Origin: Sipunculus nudus
Taxonomy: Eukaryota > Annelida > Sipuncula > Golfingiida > Sipunculidae
DNA: 64,000 nt
NCBI GenBank assembly: GCA_026874595.1
Contig: CM049315.1
Coordinates: 13,452,664-13,516,663, forward strand
Reading direction: 5' to 3'
The first letter of the stretch is position 1, and each line of letters starts with the position of its first letter. Shown here one piece after another: positions 37,200-48,421 of the stretch. The notes under the pieces are model-generated. The model ran no database searches, was not told where the DNA came from, and saw only the letters and a program-made list of their open reading frames with translations. The translations under genes and the position numbers were made by a program.

Positions 37200-38560
37200 A
37201 TTAACAGACAAGTGATACAATTAATGTAACAGTGATGCAAAATGACAGGGCTGAGCAGATTAAAGCTTATTAAAGCAAGCTTAATGTAAACAGAGGAGAC
37301 CCTGAAATGTGTAAAACATGCAGAATAAAACTACACTCCAATTAAACCTAAGTCACTTTTTGTTAACACCCAAAGTCTAACGCTGAACAAACTGCAGCAA
37401 GAAAAACAGGGTGAAAATCTGTAATCAAGCCCAGAAGGACATTCACAAAAGACATTCAAGAAGAAAAACTCAGGGAAAATAAAACAACAAATGAGTCCAA
37501 TGACTTGACTAATCAGTCATTGATATTACACCTTCAGGCATGTAAAAGCAATAAAAGCCAATTAAAATCCCGCTATTAAACCCAGGGACTGGGAGGAGTT
37601 GACCCACACGCCCCAACCAAGCACGCATCATCAGGTTCCATCACTAATTACACAGAACTCCTCAAACAAACATAATACATGGTTAAATATCACCACACAC
37701 ACTGGCTTGGCCCATTACAGTCAGCCTAAGAAACGTGCAAATGGGGCACAAATTGTGACTAACGAGACTCGATGATAACGAATGTTGATGGTGACACAGC
37801 CGCTAAGAGCAGGTGTTAGCCATCGTCCCCCGTGCATTAAGAAATTGGTCGTAGAATCGACACGGCATGTTTCTGCGCTTCAGACAATGTTGGTAGATGT
37901 CACTTGGGACTAACACAAATAGCGCAACTGTCATTTCTTTGAAATGTTTTCAGGGCACTATTAACGATTCTGCGACAGACTTGGTAATGGGATTATACTT
38001 TTTTAGCCTGTTTTGAGCAAGACTTGTGCAGCTGTGTTCTTGCCCATTAGACACACAATCTCTCAATCCTAACGCGCATGCCTTCCCCCGAACCAATGGT
38101 CAGAATCACACTCAATCCATCATAAAACACAACTGCAATATCACTGCACCGGCAGGCTATTCATAAAGCTATGTAACAGCTTCTATGGGAGCCTGGCAGG
38201 GATCAGCCCTCATAAAATTTACCCAAAAGTACAGAACACATGAAATACTTCCCGTGTTGAGCACCAGGTCGGCCGACACATCGCACCGATCTACAAACCT
38301 GCTTAAACTGGTCACATGGGATCGCAGGAGTTTCAGCAACAAATTCAAGTCTACACACCCCTAGTTTATGCAGTTATACTGGAAGCACAGAGAGTTTACT
38401 CAGTTTTTTACTGGCCTTACACACTCAAACTTCAAAGGAAACTGCCTGTTTTGTTCATTCTTTCCGTGTTATTGTGACAGCTTAGGTATGAAAATAAATT
38501 TCTCTTTCTTCAAGACCAATGTGTGCAACTTCAATTACTGACCCACTTTATGTAATCTGA
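37200..38560. promoter_or_regulatory. Candidate conserved non-coding block
   Basis: GC-richer, repeat-free 1.3 kb with CACTAATTACACAG (37640), GACTAACGAGACTCGATGA, CATCATCAGGTTCC and TTCATAAAGCTATG. It looks like the block at 31.4-33.2 kb in composition and texture. No open frame of interest. Confidence 0.38.
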
Positions 38561-40020
38561 CAGTTTCTATGTCCTGTAGGTGGCTCCACCTGGTGACAAA
38601 CTGCAGCATCTATGGATTACCCAGAAGTCTCTCTTGTGTAACAAAAGCAAAGAGCAAAACACCTGCTGGTGCTGTTACAGGAAAGATTTAGAATTTCTTT
38701 GCCACTTTATTTATCTCAGTTTTATAAATGAAAATATGACCCTGAAAATGAAAGAAATCTTGGTTTTAATGGTATTAAACAGTTTTATATAATCGTAACA
38801 GGAAAATAACTGAATATTTTTTAAAACTTTAAATACTGAAGTGTTTAGTCTGAAGTGCCAACAAACAGTCATGCACTTTGACATCAAGTCATGTTTCTAA
38901 ATCATTTTAAATGGTCTTTTTGGGATTTATTTAAGATAAAGCTGTTTTTCTTAATATTAAATGTTTCTTTTGAATATGTGAATCACATTTTAATACTATG
39001 GTTGACTTCAGATGCAAGTGTGCCCCCCCCAAGGTGTTTTTACTCAACAAGTGACTGTCAGTACCAATAAACCAGGTCATGTTACAGGGACGGTCCACAT
39101 AATTAACTTAAGCGTTTTAATAAACGGTTTTGCTAAATTTTATTTAATCTTTGCATGATGACCTGAAAATAATATCACAGAAATAGTTCTATCTGTTTTA
39201 TTGTCATAAGTCAGGACCAGGGCCATTTTGCCTCTCTGACATAAGAGAGTCTATCGACCAATCAGAGAGGCATGTTCAGTCTATTGCCCTATTAGAGTGG
39301 AACATTATATTATGTCGAGAGCTGCACTGTTATGCTCAATAAGGATGCAAATTTTTTTTGTTATTTTTGACAATGCCTCATCTCATACAGGTAAGCTGTC
39401 ACTTAAAAAGCAGCAGTTAGGCAAAAAAAGGTATGGTTCTCAGGCACTTTTTTTCAGAAATGAGTGTGGGCTGGTGATTTACTTAAATATATTGCAGAAT
39501 TTCAATGAGCATCCTACCCTTTGAGGAACAGACTGTTAAATGGGGAAAAATAGGTTCATGCTAAAAGTGAAAAAAAATATGGATACACCCTGATAAACAT
39601 ATGACAGAGTGAACTTAAATTATGGTTTATGATGGAAGTAATGAATCAATTCAAGACATGCATGACAATTTCCCTAAAGCATTCTGATCTTCTGAAAACT
39701 GTATCCACTGGTAATAAAAAGACTGGTTAATTTCTATCTTAATTCATCACAAATAAATTAATAAAATACATTTAGAAAATGTTGCATGACAATTATGCTG
39801 GCTTAGTCAGTGAGGTTCAGTTTTTAATATAAAACCTGTATATATATCTGCATGATATCATATGTCAAATGAACTGCATTATAAAGAGCAACCACTGTAA
39901 CTGGTTGTTCTCTGTTCCCATTCACAGGTGTGTCAATTTTAAAAAGAATTTTAAGTAGTTTTTTTTTCCAAATGATTCACAACAGTTTTTCAAAATCACA
40001 TTTAGAGTATAAAAGTATAA
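38561..40020. other. Intronic sequence, no feature found
   Basis: AT-rich, unique by eye; a C tract at about 39024. Confidence 0.5.
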
Positions 40021-40204
40021 ACAAGTGACCCATGGGTCATGACGCTCAGCTGACTGGGAAGAGATTCGCAAAAGGAAATTTTATCATTAGAATGGTAGTA
40101 TATACCCATTCAACTGAAGCATCAAAAAGATTAACCAATAGGCCAAGGTTGTGACTGTATTTATATATCTCAAAAATAGAGAAAAAAATGCATAAACTTA
40201 AAAA

Positions 40205-41966
40205 AAAAAATACAGGTGGTTCCACCGGTCTGCAGAAACAAATAAAAACACTTAATGGTCAATATCCATGCAAAGAATCATGGTGATCTCTGGATTAGTT
40301 GTTCAGATACTTCAGCTTTTGTATCAAATTTTCCATTATTCTGAGGGATACTTTGGAGTCCTATAGCTTGAAGGATATGGGTAACAGAGACCTAATTTCA
40401 TGTTTCCATAGACACTTTTCATGGGCCTCCTTGCATGACAAGAATGAAGATTCTAGGTCTTGTTGTTACAATTTGTGCCACGTTAACAGATGACAGCATC
40501 CTTAAAGGTCTCAAAAATAGAGAAACAAATTCGTAAAAACCCCCAAACAAATACAGGTGGTGCCACCAGTCTGCAGAAACTGATGAAACACTCCGTAATC
40601 AATATCCATGCAAAGAATCATGGTGATCTCTGCATTAGTTGTTCAGATACTTGAGCTTTTGTATCAAATTGTCCATTATTCTGAGGGATACTTCGTAGTC
40701 CTATAGCTTGAAGGATATGGGTAACAGAGACCTAATTTCAGGTTTCCATGGAGACTTTTTATGGGTCTCCAAGTGTGTCAAGAATGAAGGTTCTAGGTCC
40801 AGTTGTTATGATTTGTGCCCAATTAACAAATGTTCATATCGTTAAAGGTCTCAAAAATAGAGAAAAAAATTCGTAAAAAAACCCGAACAAATACAGGTGG
40901 TGCCACCAGTCTGCAGAAACTGATGAAACACTCCATGATCAATATCCATACAAACAATTATGGTTATCTCTGCATTAGTTATTCAGGTACTTTAGCTTTT
41001 GTAACAATTTTTCCATTATTCTGAGCTGTACTTTGGAGTGCCATAGCTCAAGGGATATGGGTAACAGAGACCTAACTTCAGGTTTCCATGGAGACTTTTC
41101 ATGGGTCTCCCTGTGTATCAAGAATGAAGATTCTAGGTCCAGTTGTTACGATTTGTACCTTGTTGACAGATAACTACATCCTTAAAGGTCTCAAAAATAG
41201 AATAAAATAATTGTAAAAATTTGAAAAAATACAGGTGGCACCACCAGTCTACAGGAACGGATGGAACACCTCTTGATCAATATGTATGCCAAAAATCATG
41301 ACCATCAGTGTTGTAGTTATTGAGATGTTGCAATTTGTTTTTATCAAATTTTACATTATTCTGGGTGGTAATTAGGAGCCCAACAGCTCAAAGGATATGG
41401 GTAACAGAGACCTTATTTCAGGTTACCATGGAAACTTATCAAAGGTCTCTCAGTGTGTCAAGAATTAAGATTCTAGGTCCAGTCTTTACGATTTGTGCCC
41501 TGTCAGCAGATGTTCACAGTTTTAAAGGTCTCAAAAATAGAGAAAAAAATTCGTAAAAAATCGAAAAATACAGGTGGCACTACTAGTCTGTAGACACTGA
41601 TGAAACTTCTCATGATCAATATGTATGCAAAAAATCATGACCATCAGTGATGTAGTTAATGAGATATTGAAGTTTTTGTATGAAATTTTTTACTATTCTG
41701 GGGGGGTATTTGGGGCCCAATAGCTCTAAGGATATGGGTAACAGAGACCTAATTTCTGGTTTCCATGGAGACTTATCATAGGTCTCTCAGTGTGTCAAGA
41801 ATTAAGATTCAAGGTCCAGTCTTTACGATTTGTGCCCTGTTAACAGATGTTCACAGTTTTAAAGGTCTCAAAAATAGAGTAAAAATTCGTAAAAAATCGA
41901 AAAATACAGTCAGCGCCACCAGTCTGCAGGAACTGATGAAACTTCTCATGATCAATATGTATGCAA
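40205..41966 (+). repeat. 338-bp core-repeat array of F1
   Basis: Units begin with ACAGGTGGTGCCACCAGTCT at about 40212, 40552, 40893, 41230, 41570 and 41907. Shared segments include GGATATGGGTAACAGAGACC and TTTCCATGGAGACTT. The sixth unit is cut by the inner F1 element. Single units also occur at 1664 and 51546-52180. Confidence 0.9.
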
Positions 41967-42479
41967 ACAAGGGACCCATGGGTCACAGCGCTCAGCTGTT
42001 ATATATGATAAAAAATATGATTTGGGAAAGAGGCACATGCTTGTTTTGTGTGGTAATAAATATAAGCTTTATTATGAGTTGTTGGTGTTTAGCTTATGTA
42101 TGATTTTGATAGTATCTTTGGAGACAGAGGAGAGGATCGATTTCATTTATTTTTTTTAACAAATGGAGTGCTATTGTCACACAGATTTTGACTTGGCCAT
42201 ATAATTTATAAGCAGCACATATAATAAAAGAGTTTAACTATTTATTAAAATTTAATAACAAATATTGTGCCAATATAATTTTTATTAAAAAAAAAAGAAA
42301 ATCACATGATTATTTTAAATAAAATATAACTGAAACTAGACATTTCTTGGCACCGCAGGTGCCAGAGTATCCCCAGACATAGTAGGCCCCCCTCCTACAA
42401 GAACAGACCCCCATTTTTAGCAGCATATACTGACACTTGGCATATTTATTGTTTATTCCATCTAACGATCCACAATCTT

Positions 42480-45130
42480 GTTGAAGATGTTGGTCCTGTG
42501 ACCTTGATCTTTTAAAAGATGTGTCCTGTGACCTTGACCTTTGATCTCATAACCCTAAAATCAATTTGGGTCTTGCTTTTCCAATGGGACATATGCAAGT
42601 CAAGTTTGAAATCTATACATCAATAAAGCAGGAATTATCATCCAGAAACTTATTTTTGGACAGATGGCTCCTGTGACCTTCACCTTTGACCTTGTGACCT
42701 CAAAATTGATAGTGTTCTTCCTCTCTTGGCAGGAGAACTATATGTGCAAGATGAAAGATATGAGATGAAATGTTTGGCTGAAAGTGCATCCACATCTTTT
42801 TAAAGATGTGTCCTGTGACCTTGACCTTTGACCTCATGACCCAAAAATCAATTTTGGTCTTACTTTTCCAATGGGACATATACAAGTCAAGTTTGAAATC
42901 CATACATCAATAAAAGCAGGAATTATCATCCAGAAACTAATTTTTGGACATATGGCTCCTGTGACCTTCATCTTTGACCTTGTGACCTCAAAATTGATAG
43001 GGGTCTTCCACTCTTGGCAGGTGAACTATATGTGCAAGAGGAAAGATCTGAGATGAATTGTTTGGCTGAAAATGCATCCACAATCTTTTTAAAGAGGTTT
43101 CCTGTGACCTTGACCTTTGACCTCATGACCCCAAAATCAATTTGGGTCTTGCTTTTCTAATGGGTCAATAACAAAGCCAAGTTTGAAATCCATACATCAG
43201 TAAAAGATGGAATTAAAATCCAGAAACTAATTTTTGGACAGATGGCTCCTGTGACCTTCAACTTTGACCTTGTGACCTCAAAACTGATAGGGTTCTTCCT
43301 CTCTTGGCAGGTGAACTATATGTGCAAGATGAAAGATCTGAGATGAAATGTTTGGCTGAAAATGCATCCACATCTTTTAAAAGATGTGACCTTGACCTTT
43401 GACCTCATGACCCCAAAATCAATTTGGGTCTTGCTTTTCCAATGGGACATATATAAGTCAAGTTTGAAATCCGTACATCAATAAAAGCAGGAATTATCAT
43501 CCAGAAACTAATTTTTGGACATATGGCTCCTGTGACCTTCACTTTTGACCTTGTGACCTCAAAATTGATAGGGGTCTTCCACTCTTGGCAGGTGAACTAT
43601 ATGTGCAAGATGAAAGATCTGAGATGAATTGTTTGGCTGAAAATGCATCCACAATCTTTTTATAGAGGTTTCCTGTGACCTTGACCTTTGACCTTATGAC
43701 CCCAAATTCAATTCCGGTCTTGCTTTTCCAATGGGTCAAATACAAGTCAAGTTTGAAATCCAAACATCAATAAAAGAAGGAATTATCATCCAGAAACTAA
43801 TTTTTGGAGAGATGGCTCCTGTGACCTTCACCTTTGACCTTGTGACCTCAAAACTGATAGGGTTCTTCCTCTCTTGGCAGGTGAACTATATGTGCAAGAT
43901 GAAAGACCTGAGATGAAATGTTTGGCTGAAAATGCATCCACATCTTTTTAAAGATGTGACCTTGACCTTTGACCTCATGACCCCAAAATCAATTTGGGTC
44001 TTGCTTTTCCAATGGGACATATATAAGTCAAGTTTGAAATCCATACATCAATAAAAGCAGGAATTATCATCCAGAAACTAATTTTTGGACATATGGCTCC
44101 TGTGACCTTCACCTTTGACCTTGTGACCTCAAAATTGATAGGGGTCTTCCACTCTTGGCAGGTGAACTATATGTGCAAGATGAAAGATCTGAGATGAATT
44201 GTTTGGCTGAAAATGCATCCACAATCTTTTTATAGAGGTTTCCTGTGACCTTGACCTTTGACCTTATGACCCCAAATTCAATTCCGGTCTTGCTTTTCCA
44301 ATGGGTCAAATACAATTCAAGTTTGAAATCCAAACATCAATAAAAGAAGGAATTATCATCCAGAAACTAATTTTTGGAGAGATGGCTCCTGTGACCTTCA
44401 CCTTTGACCTTGTGACCTCAAAATTGATAGGGTTCTTCCTCTCTTGGCAGGTGAACTAAATGTGCAAGATGAAAGATCTGAGATGAAATGTTTGGCTGAA
44501 AATGCATCCACATCTTTTTAAAGATGTGTCCTGTGACCTTGACCTTTGACCTCATGACCCCAAAATCAATTTGGGTCTTGCTTTTCCAATGGGACATATA
44601 TAAGTCAAGTTTGAAATCCATACATCAATAAAAGCAGGAATTATCATCCAGAAACTAATTTTTGGACATATGGCTCCTGTGACCTTCACCTTTGACCTTG
44701 TGACCTCAAAATTGATGGGGGTCTTCCACTCTTGACAGGTGAACTATATGTGCAAGATGAAAGATCTGAGATGAATTGTTTGGCTGAAAATGCATCCACA
44801 ATCTTTTTAAAGAGGTTTCCTGTGACCTTGACCTCATGACCCCAAAATCAATTTGGGTCTTGCTTTTCCAATGGGACATATATAAGTCAAGTTTGAAATC
44901 CATACATCAATAAAAGCAGGAATTATCATCCAGAAACTAATTTTTGGACAGATAGCTCCTGTGGCCTTGACCTTTGACCTTGTGACCCCAAAATTTATAT
45001 AGATCATCCATTATTGGCAAGTGAGCTATATATTCAAGATGGAAGACCTGGGATGAAAGTTTGGCTTAAAATGCATCCACAGTATCTTGTAAAATGCCAA
45101 TCCAGTGACCTTGACCTTTGACCTCATGAC
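42480..45130 (+). repeat. About 285-bp core array of F2 rich in DR1 motifs
   Basis: Eight to nine units; the segment GGCAGGTGAACTATATGTGC recurs near 42727, 43017, 43308, 43589, 43879, 44159, 44449. Alternate units are more alike than neighbours (a 570-bp higher-order period: 43539-43763 and 44109-44333 are nearly identical). Each unit has TGACCTTGACCTTTGACCT and CTTTGACCTTGTGACC. Confidence 0.9.
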
Positions 45131-45723
45131 CCTAGAACCTATAGGGTTCTTACTTTAGTGGTTGGCCATACATAAGTCATGTTTGAAATCCATATGGCTA
45201 TCAACACTGGAGATATCATAAGAGGTGTGTGATATTCACCATATATGGCAATATTCAAGGTCAAGGCCACTATCATAGGAAAGGTCATGACCCCAATTTA
45301 AATAAGCATCATCCCATAACCCATACCTATGTATATGCATAATATAAAAGAAATCTGTCCATTAGTTTTTGACTTATAATGCTCACAGTGCTGTAAGGTG
45401 GCAATTTAGGGGGTATTAAACGGCACGAAAACAAGTAAAAAATAATAGGTGGCGCCACCAGTTTCTGGAACATGACAACCCTATCCATGATCTTCCATCA
45501 ACTTGATTTTGGGATAAATCCATGCAAGATTTCTTGAGATATTAAAGAATTTGTGTGATTTTCCCCAAAATTGGACCTATTCAAGGTCAAGGACACTCTC
45601 CTAGTTAAGGTCATGACCTCATTTTAAATAGGCGTCGTCCTCTTACCCATATCTATACATATACCAAGTTTGGTAAAGTTCAGTGAAATATTTTTTGGGT
45701 TATCGCGCCAACAAGATTCATAT

Positions 45724-45781
<58 letters not shown>

Positions 45782-45782
45782 G
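45724..45782 (+). repeat. (CGG)n microsatellite, about 19 units
   Basis: Pure CGG/GCG tract 18 bases before the 3' hairpin of F2 copy B. Other F2/F3 copies have shorter or broken versions at the same place. Confidence 0.97.
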
Positions 45783-45827
45783 ACCGGTATGAAAACATAG
45801 TATCCCCCGACTTTGTCTGGGGATACA

Positions 45828-46797
45828 ATGATTATTGAAATAATATTATAGAATATATTCATGAATGCATTCATTATTACATTTTGAAAGTATCTGCACT
45901 GGTATTCAAATACTTTCATTTTTACCTGAATTCCCATTCTTATGCAATAAAATTTTTTAATGCAGTACATATTCATATTCGTATTCAAATACATTTGCAA
46001 AGTATTCGCACCATGTCTAGTATTTATTCAGTTTTAGCCAAACAATTATGTTGAGAATCCAGAATATACAAAATTCACAAATTTAAATAATGATCATAAG
46101 TACCTGGTTTTATGGCTTTTATTTATGTTAAAAAAAATAAATGTAATATATTCACTTTGGACTACTTTCACATTAATCTACACACTAGACACAGTAGGAA
46201 TCTAGATTAATATTATCAACTCCATCTTTGTCTATCATTAATTTCCTTCATATGATCCCTAATGATTAGTAATGAATAATATGATTTATTTTTTTATCAT
46301 TAAAATTTCACTGAAAAATACCATAGGTGACTGCATGGTGTTATTTGGAATAACATTGACATTGACATTCTATCCATCCATACAAGATTCTTACATCATC
46401 AGTAACTGCAAGTTAAATTTCTGTTACTCATCAACTAACAAATTCCTTTCTATAAATTTTTCTTTAATTTGTTATAAAAAAAAATACAAAATTATTAATT
46501 TATTGTTTATTGTTATGTTGTTTTTCAAAACAACTACTAGATGAGTTGGGTTGGACACCTGGATCAACTGTGACTGGCCATTAGCTGCCTGGCTGCCCCA
46601 GTGTATGCTTCGCTCAAGCATGCATAATCTGATGAAAGGTCAACAAGGTCAACATAGAGGTGACTGAAGAGGGGCTGGATTAAGCCTGGGTCTGACATGG
46701 TCTCATAAAAACATTAATAAAAGCTACAATATTTGGCCAATTTCTTTCAGCGCTCTAAACTACAAAGATGAAATCCTTATGTGTGCATAATATGAAA
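45828..46797 (+). other. F1 interior between F2 and F3 insertions
   Basis: Matches F1 at 21783-22020 and 54560-55870, for example 'tgaatgcattcat', 'ttttacctgaattcccattctta'. The 90-codon frame at 46272 is not supported. Confidence 0.75.
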
Positions 46798-48421
46798 ACT
46801 AGAATACGGGTAGTCGACAAGCGACTACGTGTATCCGCCTAAATCAGAGTGGAACAGGTGAAGTGAGGCATGGATTGAGTGGCAAGGGGAAATAGAGTGA
46901 AGTGTTGCATATTAGCATGGATGTCTGCAGCCAAATTGTGTATGTTGGTTGCACCACCTACCACAAAATCCAGAAAGCCGTCCAAGATGTATACATATGC
47001 AAAATTTAAGGTAGATAAGTCAAACCACTACATGTATATGAGTGATTTTAGCCTGTGGCAGACAAACAGATGGACGCTGTGCAAAAATGGGTGCAGGTGG
47101 CGCCACCAGTTTTGCGTATGATTTAGAGCTATGTGAGAACTATACACATGCAAAACTTTGGCCCAATCGGTTAAATGGTTCCCAAGATATGAGCTTGGAT
47201 GTCTGCTGCATAAACTAGAATGCAGGTGGCGCCACCTGTCATAAATTCGAGAAAGCTATCCAAGATTTGTAAACCTGCAAAATTTTAGGCAGATATGTCA
47301 AACCAATGCGGAGAAATGAGTGATTTTATCCCATGGCAGACAAACAAACGGGAGCTGTGCAAAAATGGCTGCAGGTGGCGCCACCAGTTTTGTGTATGAT
47401 AAAGAGCTATGTGAGATCTATACACATGCAAAATTTTGGCCCAATCGGTCATATGGTTCCCGAGATATGAGCTTGGATGTCTGCTGCATAAACAAGAATG
47501 CAGGTGGCGCCACCTGTCATAAAATCGAGAAAGCTATCCAAGATGTATAAACCTGCAAAATTTTAGGCAGATATGTCAAACCACTGCCGAGATATGAGTG
47601 ATTTTATCCCATGGCAGACAAACAGACAGGAGCTGTGCAAAAATGGCTGCAGGTGGCGCCACCAATTTTGCGTATGATAAAGAGCTATGTGAGATCTATA
47701 CACATGCAAAATTTTGGCCCAATCGTTCAAATGGTTCCCGAGATATGAGCTTGGATGTCTGCAGCGTAAACGTGAATGTAGGTGGCGCCACCTGTCATAA
47801 AATCAGAAAAGCTATCCAGGATGTATACGCATGCCGTATATCAGGTTAATTAGTCAAATCACTGCAGAGATATGAGTGATTTTAACGTAAGGCAGACGAA
47901 CAGATGTACACTGTGCAAACATGGTTGCAGGTGGCGCCACCATATTTTGTGTATGTTATAAAGCTCTCCAAGGGATACATTTGTGCAAAAAAATTTTCCT
48001 GATCGGTCAAACGGTTCCTGACCGAATTTCAGGTGAATTAGTCAAATCACTGCAGAGATATGAGTGATTTTAACGTAAGGCAGATGAACAGATGGACACT
48101 GTGCAAACATGGTTGCAGGTGGCGCCACCATTTTTTGTGTATGTTATAAAGCTCTCCAAGGGCTACATTTGTGCAAAAAAATTTTCCTGATCGGTCAAAC
48201 GGTTCCTGAGATACGTGGGTTTATGTGTTGAAACAGACAAAGGAAAGGTCAGAGGTCAAAACAAAATCAGGGCGCAGCAGTTCACATGTGACCCGAACAT
48301 AATCCCGGTTTTCGTAAAATTCCGCCCAGGGGTTACGAAGGAGTTCTCCGGACACCTACGCGGCGGCGGCGGCGATGGGCTGAAAACATAGTATCCGCAA
48401 AACTCTGTTTAGGCGGATACA
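46798..48421 (+). mobile_element. F3 Helentron/HINE-like element, copy B
   Basis: 5' ACTAGAATACGGGTAGTCG with the same 7-bp hairpin as copy A, SIR GTATCCGCCTAAA (46831-46843). 3' hairpin at 48391-48420 with right arm TTTAGGCGGATAC (48408-48420), again a perfect complement of its own SIR even though both differ from copy A by one base. Left arm GTATCCGCAAAAC is the same as in copy A. About 280-bp cores carry GGTGGCGCCACC. A CGG tract at about 48360. The empty site is 55881-55884 in another F1 copy. Confidence 0.88.

Larger units (their letters stand above)
42335..45827 (+). mobile_element. F2 Helentron/HINE-like element, copy B
   Basis: 5' end ACTAGACATTTC, hairpin TGGCACC GCA GGTGCCA, SIR GTATCCCCAGACA (42367-42379). 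3' hairpin at 45800-45826 with right arm TGTCTGGGGATAC (45814-45826), a perfect complement of the SIR, and left arm GTATCCCCCGAC mismatched at position 9. Target: 'aaaatataactgaa' and 'atgattatt' at its edges join to the intact sequence at 21770-21791, so no target bases were duplicated. Its long array of about 285-bp cores makes it larger than copy A. Confidence 0.88.

Noticed and set aside
42700-44903. Repeated minus-strand frames of 65-75 codons beginning MDFKLDLY
   Set aside because: They recur with the 285-bp core units of F2B and break differently in each; repeat artefacts.
45680-46000. Minus-strand frame with a poly-proline run
   Set aside because: It is the (CGG)n microsatellite of F2B read in reverse.
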